Both the position numbers and the translations under genes were made by a program. The notes under the pieces are model-generated. The model saw nothing but the letters and a program-made list of their open reading frames with translations. It was not told where the DNA came from and did not search any database. This document shows, one piece after another, positions 46,782 through 55,421 of a DNA stretch of 64,000 nucleotides. The number at the start of each line of letters is the position of its first letter. Position 1 is the first letter of the stretch. The stretch comes from Duncaniella freteri. Its GTDB lineage: Bacteria > Bacteroidota > Bacteroidia > Bacteroidales > Muribaculaceae. The stretch lies in contig NZ_SJSA01000001.1 of assembly GCF_004766125.1 (NCBI RefSeq), forward strand, positions 372,001 through 436,000. The letters run 5' to 3'.

Positions 46782-49441
46782 GAGGCGACGGCGTTTTAAA
46801 ATACGATCTCGTGACCGGAGAGGAAACCCTGTTCACCACAAAGAACCAGGGAGAGGACAGGCTTCACAACAATTGGATCGCTTCGACCTACATCGACTCA
46901 CAGTCACGACTATGGGTAGGACTGTTCAGCGGACTTGCCTGTTATGATATCCAGGCGGACACGTTCAAGATAATCAACCAGACACCCTACATAAAAGGTT
47001 CGTGCAACGCATTCGGAGAAATGCATGATGGAAACATCCTCATCGGAACCAGCAACGGACTTCTCATATACAATCCCGACAACGATAAGGTCCTTAAATC
47101 CATGACCTCAATTGACGGTCTGGTTGACAATCATGTGCGCACCATAGAGATAGACTCCAAGGGAAGAGCCTGGATCGGCACATATCATGGTATCACATAC
47201 TTCGATCCATCGACAGGCAGACTGACATCGCTTCAAGGAGGCTACGGACTCTCTGAAATAACAGTGATGCACTCAGCCTACAATAAGGAGACGGACCGCA
47301 TGTTCCTGATCGGTAATCTCGGATACACACAGTTCAACCCATCAAGCATCACTCCTGTAAAATTCACTGCTCCAATAGCTGTAACCGGAGTCTATATAAA
47401 TGGAAGAAAAATCACAGAGTCACATATGACCAACGGCAGGCAGACAATCATAACCGACTCTCTGTCAAGATGCCACCGCATAAACATCTCACACAAGGAC
47501 AACAACCTCGTGTTGCGCCTGTCACCAATGGATTTCCGTGACCCGTCAAATCTCATTTATGAATGGATGATAGACAATGACTCTGATGGCTCATGGATAA
47601 CAACTCGTTCAGGAAACAGTTCCATAGTGATCCCCGACCTCGACCCCGGTACCCATACCCTTCTGATCCGGGCTGTTGACAATGACGTATACTCCGACAC
47701 CTCCGAACTGACCATCTACGTCTCACCTCCATGGTACCTGACCACGATAGCCAAAATATTTTATCTACTTGTAGTCATGAGCATTCTCGCTCTCATTTAC
47801 ATACTCATACAGAAACAGAACAATGAGAAAATCAATGAAGCGAAAGTAAGGTTCTTCATGAATATATCACATGAGATACGTTCTCCTGTGACATGCATCA
47901 TCAACCCTTTGCAGACCCTCCTACGTAAGAATCACGACCAGGAGACCACAGCCATGCTGAAAACGATGCAACGCAACGCCGACAGAATCCTAAGCCTTGC
48001 CAACCAGCTGCTCGAACTGCGAAAAATTGACAAAGGCAAGAAACGCCTGTCCATGCAGAAGACTGAACTTAAAGGATTCGCATTGGAACTGGTAGAACTA
48101 TTCCGTCCTGTGGCTGAGAAAAAATCAATCGAAATCAGCCTTGACGCCCCTTATGAGATTCCCGATCTGTGGGTTGACCGCACAAACTTTGATAAAGTTC
48201 TGGTCAATCTCATAACCAATGCCATAAAATACACCCCCGATGGAGGCAGAATCGTAGTCCGACTAAGCACAGGAACCGACGCTGTATTAGGCAATTGCGC
48301 AAATATTTCGGTAATCGACACCGGCATCGGACTTGATCAGAAAAACATCTCTCGAATCTTCGACCGTTTCTATCAGGGACAAGGCTCCGGATCGGCGTCA
48401 GGCTTCGGTGTCGGGCTTGATCTCGCACGCCAACTCGTAACCCTCCACCACGGCACACTCACCGCTGCCAACAGAAACGACGGCATAAAAGGCAGTGTAT
48501 TCACTGTGCAACTTCCTTTAGGCAAAGCTCATCTGCAACCCGAAGAGATAGCCATTGACGACACATCACCACTTTCCGTACATCCGGTGACTGTGACTCC
48601 GCGACAACTCAACGAGGACACGATATCCACCGACAAGACCGATGACCCGATAAGCAAGTCGCGCAAAAGACACATCGGACGCCGCATACTCATAGTCGAC
48701 GATGACACGGAACTGCGCAGATACATGTGCATGCATTTCTCACGCAACGACAAAGTATTTGAAGCCTCCAATGGCGTTGAAGCCAAAAAGATTCTTCTAA
48801 GCCATAAGGTCGACATTGTGGTAAGCGATGTGGTTATGCCCGAAATAGACGGCCTTGAGCTGCTTAAAGCCATTAAATCCAACTCAGAGACCACCCATAT
48901 GCCGGTGATACTCCTAAGTTCGCGCATCGACATTGCCGACAGGATGGCTGGATGGGACAGAGGTGCCGACGGTTACATCGGCAAGCCTTTCGACGTGACC
49001 GAACTTGACGCCATGATCAACAATCTTATCGACAATCGTCTGAGGTTAAAAGGAAAATTCTCCGGAGCCCAGGACACTGACAAAAAAATGGTGATATCCG
49101 ACATCAAAGGCAATGACGAGATCCTCATGGATAAAATCATGAAAGCCATAAACAGCCGTATAGACGACCCTCAGCTAAACGTTGAGGAACTTGGCATCGA
49201 AGTCGGCATATCCAGGGCACATCTCCATCGAAAGATGAAAGAGCTTATAGGAATGACCCCAAGTGACTTCATACGCAACGTGCGTCTGCGAAAAGCTTGT
49301 GAAATTCTCAAAAAGCCCGATGTAGACATAACTCAAGTGGCTTACAAACTCGGCTTCACATCCCAGCCTCATTTTTCAACAGCATTCAAAAAATTTACTG
49401 GAGTGACCCCATCCGAATACCGCTCGCACAACGCGGAATGA
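46664..49441 (+). CDS. HTCS-2, C-terminal sensor-kinase-regulator fragment
   Basis: The homologous part begins after the G tract (GGDFQTLFLGMRGDGVLKYD); the ATG at 46664 is only the first start in this frame. Order: remaining propeller, Y_Y_Y domain (DNSDGSWITTRSGN), one membrane helix (IAKIFYLLVVMSILALIYIL), HisKA (SHEIRSPVTCIINPL), HATPase (NLITNAIKYTPDGG, DTGIGLDQ), receiver (VSDVVMPEIDG) and AraC-type HTH at the C-terminus (VGISRAHLHRKMKEL). All catalytic motifs are kept, showing no decay beyond the single frameshift. It lies beside GH115-1 and the GH97/GH43/GH115 group and probably responds to a second xylan fragment. Confidence 0.88.
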   Translation: MANKSSHLYPQTPTRHKPLMYKILHNNRGGDFQTLFLGMRGDGVLKYDLVTGEETLFTTKNQGEDRLHNNWIASTYIDSQSRLWVGLFSGLACYDIQADTFKIINQTPYIKGSCNAFGEMHDGNILIGTSNGLLIYNPDNDKVLKSMTSIDGLVDNHVRTIEIDSKGRAWIGTYHGITYFDPSTGRLTSLQGGYGLSEITVMHSAYNKETDRMFLIGNLGYTQFNPSSITPVKFTAPIAVTGVYINGRKITESHMTNGRQTIITDSLSRCHRINISHKDNNLVLRLSPMDFRDPSNLIYEWMIDNDSDGSWITTRSGNSSIVIPDLDPGTHTLLIRAVDNDVYSDTSELTIYVSPPWYLTTIAKIFYLLVVMSILALIYILIQKQNNEKINEAKVRFFMNISHEIRSPVTCIINPLQTLLRKNHDQETTAMLKTMQRNADRILSLANQLLELRKIDKGKKRLSMQKTELKGFALELVELFRPVAEKKSIEISLDAPYEIPDLWVDRTNFDKVLVNLITNAIKYTPDGGRIVVRLSTGTDAVLGNCANISVIDTGIGLDQKNISRIFDRFYQGQGSGSASGFGVGLDLARQLVTLHHGTLTAANRNDGIKGSVFTVQLPLGKAHLQPEEIAIDDTSPLSVHPVTVTPRQLNEDTISTDKTDDPISKSRKRHIGRRILIVDDDTELRRYMCMHFSRNDKVFEASNGVEAKKILLSHKVDIVVSDVVMPEIDGLELLKAIKSNSETTHMPVILLSSRIDIADRMAGWDRGADGYIGKPFDVTELDAMINNLIDNRLRLKGKFSGAQDTDKKMVISDIKGNDEILMDKIMKAINSRIDDPQLNVEELGIEVGISRAHLHRKMKELIGMTPSDFIRNVRLRKACEILKKPDVDITQVAYKLGFTSQPHFSTAFKKFTGVTPSEYRSHNAE

Positions 49442-49478
49442 TCATACTCCCACCCCCACATTCTTAACAGAAAAAAGA

Positions 49479-49522
49479 TTCCGGCCATAGGTAACTTAAC
49501 GATAGCACGCCTATGACCGGAA
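49479..49522 (+). terminator. Terminator of HTCS-2
   Basis: Arms 49479-49491 (TTCCGG...CATAGG) and 49510-49522 pair with one mismatch. The pairing is extended by AGA/TCT just outside, and AAATTTTA follows. It is located 38 bp after the HTCS-2 stop. Confidence 0.6.
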
Positions 49523-49572
49523 ATCTAAATTTTACCAAAAACAATCTTTCTTCTTATCATCTTAAATATTAT

Positions 49573-50995
49573 TTTTACTGTCCGCTAAACCATAAAAGGG
49601 TGAGTCCAACTTCTTGAACAGCAGAAGTTGGGCTTACTTTTTGTATTTGACAAGCCCCCTCAGCAGTTTTCGGGATCTTCAGGAGGGGATTCCGAGGCCT
49701 CTGCGAGCATGATTTTCAAGTCAGCGTCGGGCTGATTTAGGAACTTTTCGAGATTCAGATAATACATCAGTACAATTCTGACGATTGTAGCCAGTCCAGA
49801 AAAGCTCCAACGCCTTTGCAAGGTGCTTTGTAAGACCGAGAGCAACAGATTAGCTATGAGCGTTACCCAAATCTGTATTTTTATGGCATTGGCACTTTCG
49901 CCATAGAAGTATCGCAAAGGGAAGTTCTGCTTTATCTGCTTGAAAAGCGACTCAATCTGCCATCGGCGACGGTAGATGGCCACGATTGTCTCCAGAGGCA
50001 TGTCGAAGTCATTGGTGAGAAGCGATATAAGTTTTGGCTTCTTGCCTTTCTTAATGTCAACGTATGTGATTATTCTTGCAATGTGGTTGATGCCGTCTTT
50101 ACGGAACACTACGACCTGTTCACGGTACTCCATCAGTCCCTGCGGATTCTGGTGCATACAGTCCACAAGTATTTCATAACTGAGGTTTTTCTTCATTTTG
50201 GTTACATATACCACCCCTCGATCCGTCAGTTCCTCGAATTTGGCATAGTTGATATATGCACGGTCAAGTGCTACTATCTCGTTGTGGCTGTAATGGCTCG
50301 GTGCAAGCATGAAGGAGTCATTGGTCGCTGCCGAAGTGAACTGTACGTCGCAGTGAACGCCCTCGTTGGCATGTATGACCGAGTGTACCTTGATGCCGCC
50401 TTTCTTCTTTCCCGTCTTCGGATGACGGCCAACACCCTTGAAAATAGCATTGGAGAACAACGTGATTGTAGTGGAATCGATGATTCTAAGCCGTCTTATC
50501 CACTCTTCCGTGCCATTGCGTCGGCTGTCCGAGGAAAGAATGTCTTTATTGGCTGCATACAAGTCGCGGTATACATCTTCAAAGAACTTCTCTGAACGTC
50601 TGGCATTTGCATCCGACAAGGTGCTCCGCCTGGGCACAGTGTCAATGCCTACATGATGGAGTTTGCGTACCTCGGCTGTCATAGAAGTCTCTATCTCACG
50701 CAATGAATCGAAGCGCTGTATGACAGCATATAGCATCGTAAGCAAATGCGTATAGCCGTCAAAGCTCTTGACATACTTCTCTCCGCCGTGTTTTCGGCTG
50801 ATTTCAACTATTTTTTCACGATCAAGTGATTTTATCAGCTGACCATATGTCGGCTGTCCGAAGAAATTACTACTTTTACTCATGGTTATTTAAGATAGTT
50901 TGGCGACATCAAAATAACCATTTAGGGCTGACTCCTGCAATAGGTGCCAGCCCTAATTTTCAACCGCTACTAAAAAAGTTTAGCGGACAGTAATA
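49573..50995 (-). mobile_element. IS4-family insertion sequence, 1423 bp
   Basis: The ends are 18-bp inverted repeats, TTTTACTGTCCGCTAAAC on the left and TATTACTGTCCGCTAAAC on the right (one mismatch). They are flanked by a perfect 9-bp target duplication AAATATTAT (49564-49572 and 50996-51004). A single IS4-type transposase fills the inside. It landed in the gap between HTCS-2 and GH115-2 and breaks no gene. Confidence 0.88.
49660..50883 (-). CDS. IS4-family transposase
   Basis: 407 residues. N-terminal DUF4372 domain (about 1-75, [18 protein letters not shown]), then DDE_Tnp_1: first Asp in [11 protein letters not shown], second in [15 protein letters not shown], and the YREK-type Glu motif as [18 protein letters not shown]. 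This is the usual arrangement of IS4/IS1186-like transposases common in Bacteroidales. Complete, in frame, and surrounded by intact ends, so probably active. A promoter-like sequence in the flanking host DNA (51045-51075) points into it. Confidence 0.95.
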   Translation of the reverse strand: MSKSSNFFGQPTYGQLIKSLDREKIVEISRKHGGEKYVKSFDGYTHLLTMLYAVIQRFDSLREIETSMTAEVRKLHHVGIDTVPRRSTLSDANARRSEKFFEDVYRDLYAANKDILSSDSRRNGTEEWIRRLRIIDSTTITLFSNAIFKGVGRHPKTGKKKGGIKVHSVIHANEGVHCDVQFTSAATNDSFMLAPSHYSHNEIVALDRAYINYAKFEELTDRGVVYVTKMKKNLSYEILVDCMHQNPQGLMEYREQVVVFRKDGINHIARIITYVDIKKGKKPKLISLLTNDFDMPLETIVAIYRRRWQIESLFKQIKQNFPLRYFYGESANAIKIQIWVTLIANLLLSVLQSTLQRRWSFSGLATIVRIVLMYYLNLEKFLNQPDADLKIMLAEASESPPEDPENC

Positions 50996-51017
50996 AAATA
51001 TTATAGGCATCCGCCTA

Positions 51018-51075
51018 TTATCTTTGCATGAAATATTTACACCACAAAGATAATTCTTGAAAACGTCAGTCGCAA
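51018..51075 (-). promoter_or_regulatory. Promoter-like site and 9-bp inverted repeat next to the IS4 element
   Basis: TTATCTTTG (51018-51026) and CAAAGATAA (51045-51053) form a perfect inverted repeat and also read as two facing -7 boxes. The minus-strand one has ATTG-type -33 at 51076-51073 with a 20-bp spacer. No native gene lies downstream, only the IS4 transposase. The remaining bases of 51005-51201 show nothing else I can name. Confidence 0.35.
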
Positions 51076-51201
51076 TAGGACTATACATAATTGCCATATA
51101 TCTGCAACAATAATATACGTTTTCCGCTATTGAACCATCCTTCATGATACATACGCATAAGAAAAAGATTCATTTCATGCAGTATGCGACATGCGTAAAA
51201 A

Positions 51202-53799
51202 CTATAAATTGACCGACGGTCCCACATACGAATCGCGCAGACCGCCCCAGTCCACCACCACTCGCTGTATCATCTGACCGGCATCTATGGCATGAAGCTT
51301 CAGGGTGTGAGTCTTTTTCCGAGGATCTATTTTGAACCGGAATTTATTCACAGTGCTATTGCGCAACACATTCGCCTTCCATTCCGACGACCATTCCACA
51401 GGATGATACGATACTGTGATCATATCTTCGCTGTCGACCGATACCCCATACCGAGTATCGCATCCGTCATTCAACGGAAACAACGGTAATGCATACACCG
51501 TTACTTCTATGGTGTCACACGATATCTCCGGCAACTCATACACTGCCACAGCCCCGCTGGGATCCGCTCCTGGACTGTCTTCCCCAAGCTGCACAACACT
51601 CCAGTCAAATCCGAGACCGTCAATGACATTGATCCGTTCGGATTTATATACGGGCGATGCGATGTCAACCACGCAGCATCCTTCCATTGACCGTTGCTCT
51701 GACTCCGGCTCAATATCAGCCTTAACAGATGCCACATTGTCCGTAATGACTATATCAGGCATATTCTGATATTTTGCGACAAAGCCTGGAGGCACCGACA
51801 TCATGCCGGACCATTTTCCGCCAAGCAAAGAATTATACCTGTTGTTAAGAGCGTTTATGCTGTCGTAAGCCATCCGGGACTGTTCTCCGGCCCAATTGGC
51901 ACGTGCGTAATCACCCTTGTCACGATATTCAGCATTAAGTTGAGCCATAAGGAACTTACGGTTCATCTGATACGCCGCCATGACAGGATACCCTATCATC
52001 TCGAATAGCGGAGCCTTGAGACTGTCAGGAAGCTCACTCATTATCATGGATATCTCATCGGACATATTCCTATAGTCATCAAGTCGCCCTCTGGCATCAT
52101 TATAATTGTCAAAAGAGAAATCGGTGGGTCCGAGCTGTTCAAGATGAGGAGTATCCCACTCATATTCCCACCCCATGTATTCCGGCTTACGGCTCCACGC
52201 AAGCCGGTAATACTCGTCAAGCAATCTTTGGAAACGCGGCAACAGTTCATCTCCGAAAATCCCTGCAAGCATTGACGGCTGATGAGCGTTGACACTACGT
52301 ATGTCAAAGGCTTCAACATCCCATGCCATCTCAAAGAATGTCTGTATAGCCATCTCCATCGGTTTTATGTCGCCGACATTCAGAAGCCAATATCTGTCCG
52401 CTCCATAATCGTAAGCCTTCTTCAGCTCTTCATACATAAGCACAGGAGGTGTCGTGCATAGCCATAAGTAATCATGAGGCGTGCCGAGATACGATGTATG
52501 GTAATACACTCCCGACCCTCCTCTGCGACTGCGTTCCACAGAATCATTAAGATGCTTCCAATAACCGTAATTATCGTCAGGCCATACAAGAGTTATGTCG
52601 TCAGGTATATCAAGACCTGCCTCATAGACATCCAGGGTCTCCTTATAAGGCACAAATATCTGTGGCACCTCACTCGCACTGCGCCCCAGACGTTTTTCAA
52701 GTATGCCTCTCTGGTCCTTTATCACTTCTCCAAGCACCTCGATACGCCTCTCCATAGAAAGATCTCCGCGCATACCCTCGTCATGCACTCCACGCATAGC
52801 CATGGTGTAAATATTCTCATATGAAGCTGATTCCTTGACGCGCGCATCCATTTTTGAGTATATGACCGCCTTATTGGTTACATAATTCCACTCTCCGTCA
52901 CGTCCTGTATCCCACTCTGACTTTGCTGCATTATTGAACAGCATAGGTTCGCAATGGGAAGTGGTTATGATTATGCCGCAACTGTCAACCACCGCTTTAC
53001 TCTCAGGATGAGAATAAAACGCCCCGGTACACGCATGCATAGCAGGAGCAAGCATATTACCCTTAAGCCTCAGCAACAGCTCACACACACGCTCATATGT
53101 GCGCGGACCGATGTCGCCAAGCACTTTTTCATAGTTGCCTGCAGCCCATGGCAGCAGCCCCCAGTCCTCATCGTTTATGAATATTCCGCGGTATTTCACT
53201 GATGGAGCCTCAGAAAGATAATCAGCATATATCCTCACGTTATCTCTTCTCTTCACAGGCACATCGGCCCACCATTCCCATGGAGATACCCCCATAGACT
53301 CACTCACTGAAAACGACCCATAGGCTGCTCCGCGGCGGTCGCTTCCGGCTATGACGAGAGCATCTGAGATTCCTGGCAACGGATTTTCAATGTTTATTAT
53401 CCTGTAACGCTCCCATTCGCCTGTTATGGGACTCACATCAAGCACCCCTTTCCTCACAAGAGCATCAATGTAACAGCTCTGTCCTATGGTGCCTATTATC
53501 ACAGCCTTTGAATTTCTCCCGGGAGCATACACAACTCCGGTCTCTACACCGGTGACACGTGACACGTCTGCAGCAAACATTCCTGCCACTTTCTTTACGA
53601 CAGGAGAATCACCCTCATCGATCAGAACATCACACCCCGCAGGATCAAAAGGCTTCACACCAGCCTTCTCCGGCTCGGCAACATCTCCGAAACAGACCTC
53701 CAGTAATGATCCTTGTGAACGGGCGAAACTGTCGCCCACAGATACTACAGCCATAAATACTGACAATATCCCTGCGACAATGCCTTTACATCTGTACAT
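51202..53799 (-). CDS. GH115 alpha-glucuronidase (copy 2)
   Basis: 865 residues, signal peptide about 1-26 (MYRCKGIVAGILSVFMAVVS). Same four-domain order as copy 1: N-terminal domain with LVIAGSDRRGAAYGSFSVSE, barrel about 215-545, helical region, C-terminal beta domain ending VVVDWGGLRDSY. Active-site strands differ from copy 1: TSHHEPM becomes TSHCEPM, MRGDGDEAM becomes MRGVHDEGM, LLCDDNWGN becomes VWPDDNYGY. Both versions occur among GH115 proteins as far as I recall, so a different aglycone or substitution preference is more likely than loss of function. Starts 21 bp after the GH43-CBM6 stop, last gene of its group. Confidence 0.93.
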   Translation of the reverse strand: MYRCKGIVAGILSVFMAVVSVGDSFARSQGSLLEVCFGDVAEPEKAGVKPFDPAGCDVLIDEGDSPVVKKVAGMFAADVSRVTGVETGVVYAPGRNSKAVIIGTIGQSCYIDALVRKGVLDVSPITGEWERYRIINIENPLPGISDALVIAGSDRRGAAYGSFSVSESMGVSPWEWWADVPVKRRDNVRIYADYLSEAPSVKYRGIFINDEDWGLLPWAAGNYEKVLGDIGPRTYERVCELLLRLKGNMLAPAMHACTGAFYSHPESKAVVDSCGIIITTSHCEPMLFNNAAKSEWDTGRDGEWNYVTNKAVIYSKMDARVKESASYENIYTMAMRGVHDEGMRGDLSMERRIEVLGEVIKDQRGILEKRLGRSASEVPQIFVPYKETLDVYEAGLDIPDDITLVWPDDNYGYWKHLNDSVERSRRGGSGVYYHTSYLGTPHDYLWLCTTPPVLMYEELKKAYDYGADRYWLLNVGDIKPMEMAIQTFFEMAWDVEAFDIRSVNAHQPSMLAGIFGDELLPRFQRLLDEYYRLAWSRKPEYMGWEYEWDTPHLEQLGPTDFSFDNYNDARGRLDDYRNMSDEISMIMSELPDSLKAPLFEMIGYPVMAAYQMNRKFLMAQLNAEYRDKGDYARANWAGEQSRMAYDSINALNNRYNSLLGGKWSGMMSVPPGFVAKYQNMPDIVITDNVASVKADIEPESEQRSMEGCCVVDIASPVYKSERINVIDGLGFDWSVVQLGEDSPGADPSGAVAVYELPEISCDTIEVTVYALPLFPLNDGCDTRYGVSVDSEDMITVSYHPVEWSSEWKANVLRNSTVNKFRFKIDPRKKTHTLKLHAIDAGQMIQRVVVDWGGLRDSYVGPSVNL

Positions 53800-53820
53800 G
53801 AAAGCCTTCTTTTTATGAGA

Positions 53821-55212
53821 TTACTTCAATATCCAGTAGTCACACCTTAGCACCTCTGACTCATCATCGCCACGGAACAGCAGATATACATCATGCACAC
53901 CTTCAACATCACCGATTTCCGTTGACTGTTCCTGCCATTTGTCGAAACTTCCGGTAGGCTTTACCTCAAGCTGTGACACAGGCTTATTGCCAAGAGCGTC
54001 TATACGCACTTCAATCGATGAGCCCGGACGAAGAGCCGATACATTCGCTACAAACCTCCTGCCGGCACCACCTTTTCCAAAATCTACTGACCTCAACATT
54101 ATCCAGTCTCCGTTATCAACCGATTTCAGATAATGACGTTCGGTCCCCTTATTACGGTCAGTCCTTACACCATAACTGTCGGCCATAGTCTCGGCCTCCA
54201 CCCTTACATAAGGATTCAGATTTTTCAACGGTGTCTTCACACCTTCATTAGTGAACGGCATAAACGGTATGGAACCGTCATCACCATATGAGAACTCCTC
54301 AACACACGATGACCTGCGGAAACCTCCACCGTTGGGCAACTTGCCGTTATGATAGAACATGAAGTTTCTTCCTCCGATCTCTATGAGCCCTCCATGTATT
54401 GTAAAACTGTTTTCAGCCTCATTCATGATACGCCCTCGATACGTCCACGGACCATTGATATTCTCGGCAGTCGAATACGCCATAAACTCAGGCACACCAC
54501 CTGCGGCATACACAAGATAGTATATACCGTTTCTTTTGCTTACCCAGGGAGCCTCTTCAAAATTACTCTTCAGCATCCGCTTGTTCAGCGCATAGTCGCG
54601 TTTCATCACTTTAGGACCGAACGCCTTCTCATCGTCAAGCTCATCTATGTACCTTATTTCACCGTCAAAAGATATCATATCCCTGTTGAGCTTAGCCATC
54701 CACAATCCGTTGTTGCCCCAGAACAGATAAGCCTGTCCGTCATCATCTATGAACACCGATGGGTCAATGAACCCGAATCCAGGCTTGGTGAGAGGACATC
54801 CAAGCGCATCCCTGTAAGGACCTTCAGGCGCATCAGCCACAGCCACCCCTATAGCATCCAGCCCGGATTCGGCATCCTGAGCACATATATACCAATACCA
54901 TTTGCCATCGCGCTCAATGGCCTGCGACGCCCAGGCCTTATCCCCCTGTGTAGCCCAGGAGAATGTGCCTGTGGATATAGGGGTACCTCTGTAGGTCCAG
55001 TTGACCATATCGTCAGTTGAATACAACTGCCAATCCTCCATCAAAAAATACTGGGCATCATTCTCGTCATGATCCACGAACAGATACACAGTATCGCCAT
55101 GCACATAGGGCGCAGGATCAGGAGTGAAGTTAGTCTGGATTATCGGGTTGACAGCATGCAGGCAACCTATGCCTGACAGCATCATTACGGCTGTAATTAA
55201 TCTTGATTTCAT
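53821..55212 (-). CDS. GH43-CBM6 enzyme (copy 2)
   Basis: 463 residues, signal peptide about 1-20 (MKSRLITAVMMLSGIGCLHA). GH43 propeller about 21-325 with base Asp in TPDPAPYVHGD, pKa Asp in FIDPSVFIDDDG and acid Glu in NFEEAPWVSKRNG; CBM6 about 335-463 (YVRVEAETMADSYG ... LRCDYWILK). Paralog of 15721-17091: same domains, same lengths and the same GYxx/AETMA landmarks, but the loop near the acid Glu (EEAPW for TEGPW) differs, a spot that shapes the +1 and -1 subsites. Expected to remove arabinose or xylose from side chains. Has its own -7 box and operator array upstream. Confidence 0.92.
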   Translation of the reverse strand: MKSRLITAVMMLSGIGCLHAVNPIIQTNFTPDPAPYVHGDTVYLFVDHDENDAQYFLMEDWQLYSTDDMVNWTYRGTPISTGTFSWATQGDKAWASQAIERDGKWYWYICAQDAESGLDAIGVAVADAPEGPYRDALGCPLTKPGFGFIDPSVFIDDDGQAYLFWGNNGLWMAKLNRDMISFDGEIRYIDELDDEKAFGPKVMKRDYALNKRMLKSNFEEAPWVSKRNGIYYLVYAAGGVPEFMAYSTAENINGPWTYRGRIMNEAENSFTIHGGLIEIGGRNFMFYHNGKLPNGGGFRRSSCVEEFSYGDDGSIPFMPFTNEGVKTPLKNLNPYVRVEAETMADSYGVRTDRNKGTERHYLKSVDNGDWIMLRSVDFGKGGAGRRFVANVSALRPGSSIEVRIDALGNKPVSQLEVKPTGSFDKWQEQSTEIGDVEGVHDVYLLFRGDDESEVLRCDYWILK

Positions 55213-55243
55213 AAACTTGATTTAAGTGACATGATGGTTATCA

Positions 55244-55354
55244 CAAATTTACAAGTTTTTATCCTTATACGGATTCCGAAACCGTAACAATAAAATGCAT
55301 ATTTGTACATGCCTGTATCCATGCATGTACTCATTTCATTCATATATGTAACAT
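55244..55354 (-). promoter_or_regulatory. GH43-CBM6-2/GH115-2 promoter with phased operator motifs
   Basis: The -7 box TAAATTTG reads on the minus strand at 55251-55244, 32 bp ahead of the ATG, with no -33. Motif starts on the + strand: 55283 (CGTAACA, 32 bp from the box), 55304 (TGTACAT, +21), 55314 (TGTATCC, +10), 55326 (TGTACTC, +12) and 55347 (TGTAACA, +21). Confidence 0.6.
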
Positions 55355-55421
55355 CCGCGCCTCACACAAGTGACACACACCGGTATTACCCGACATTATT
55401 CGCCCGGCATGCCCCCTGCCG

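Noticed and set aside
51005..51201. MITE or IS remnant next to the IS4 element
   Set aside because: The only inverted repeats are short (ATAGGC/GCCTAT and the 9-bp pair) and no target duplication surrounds them.
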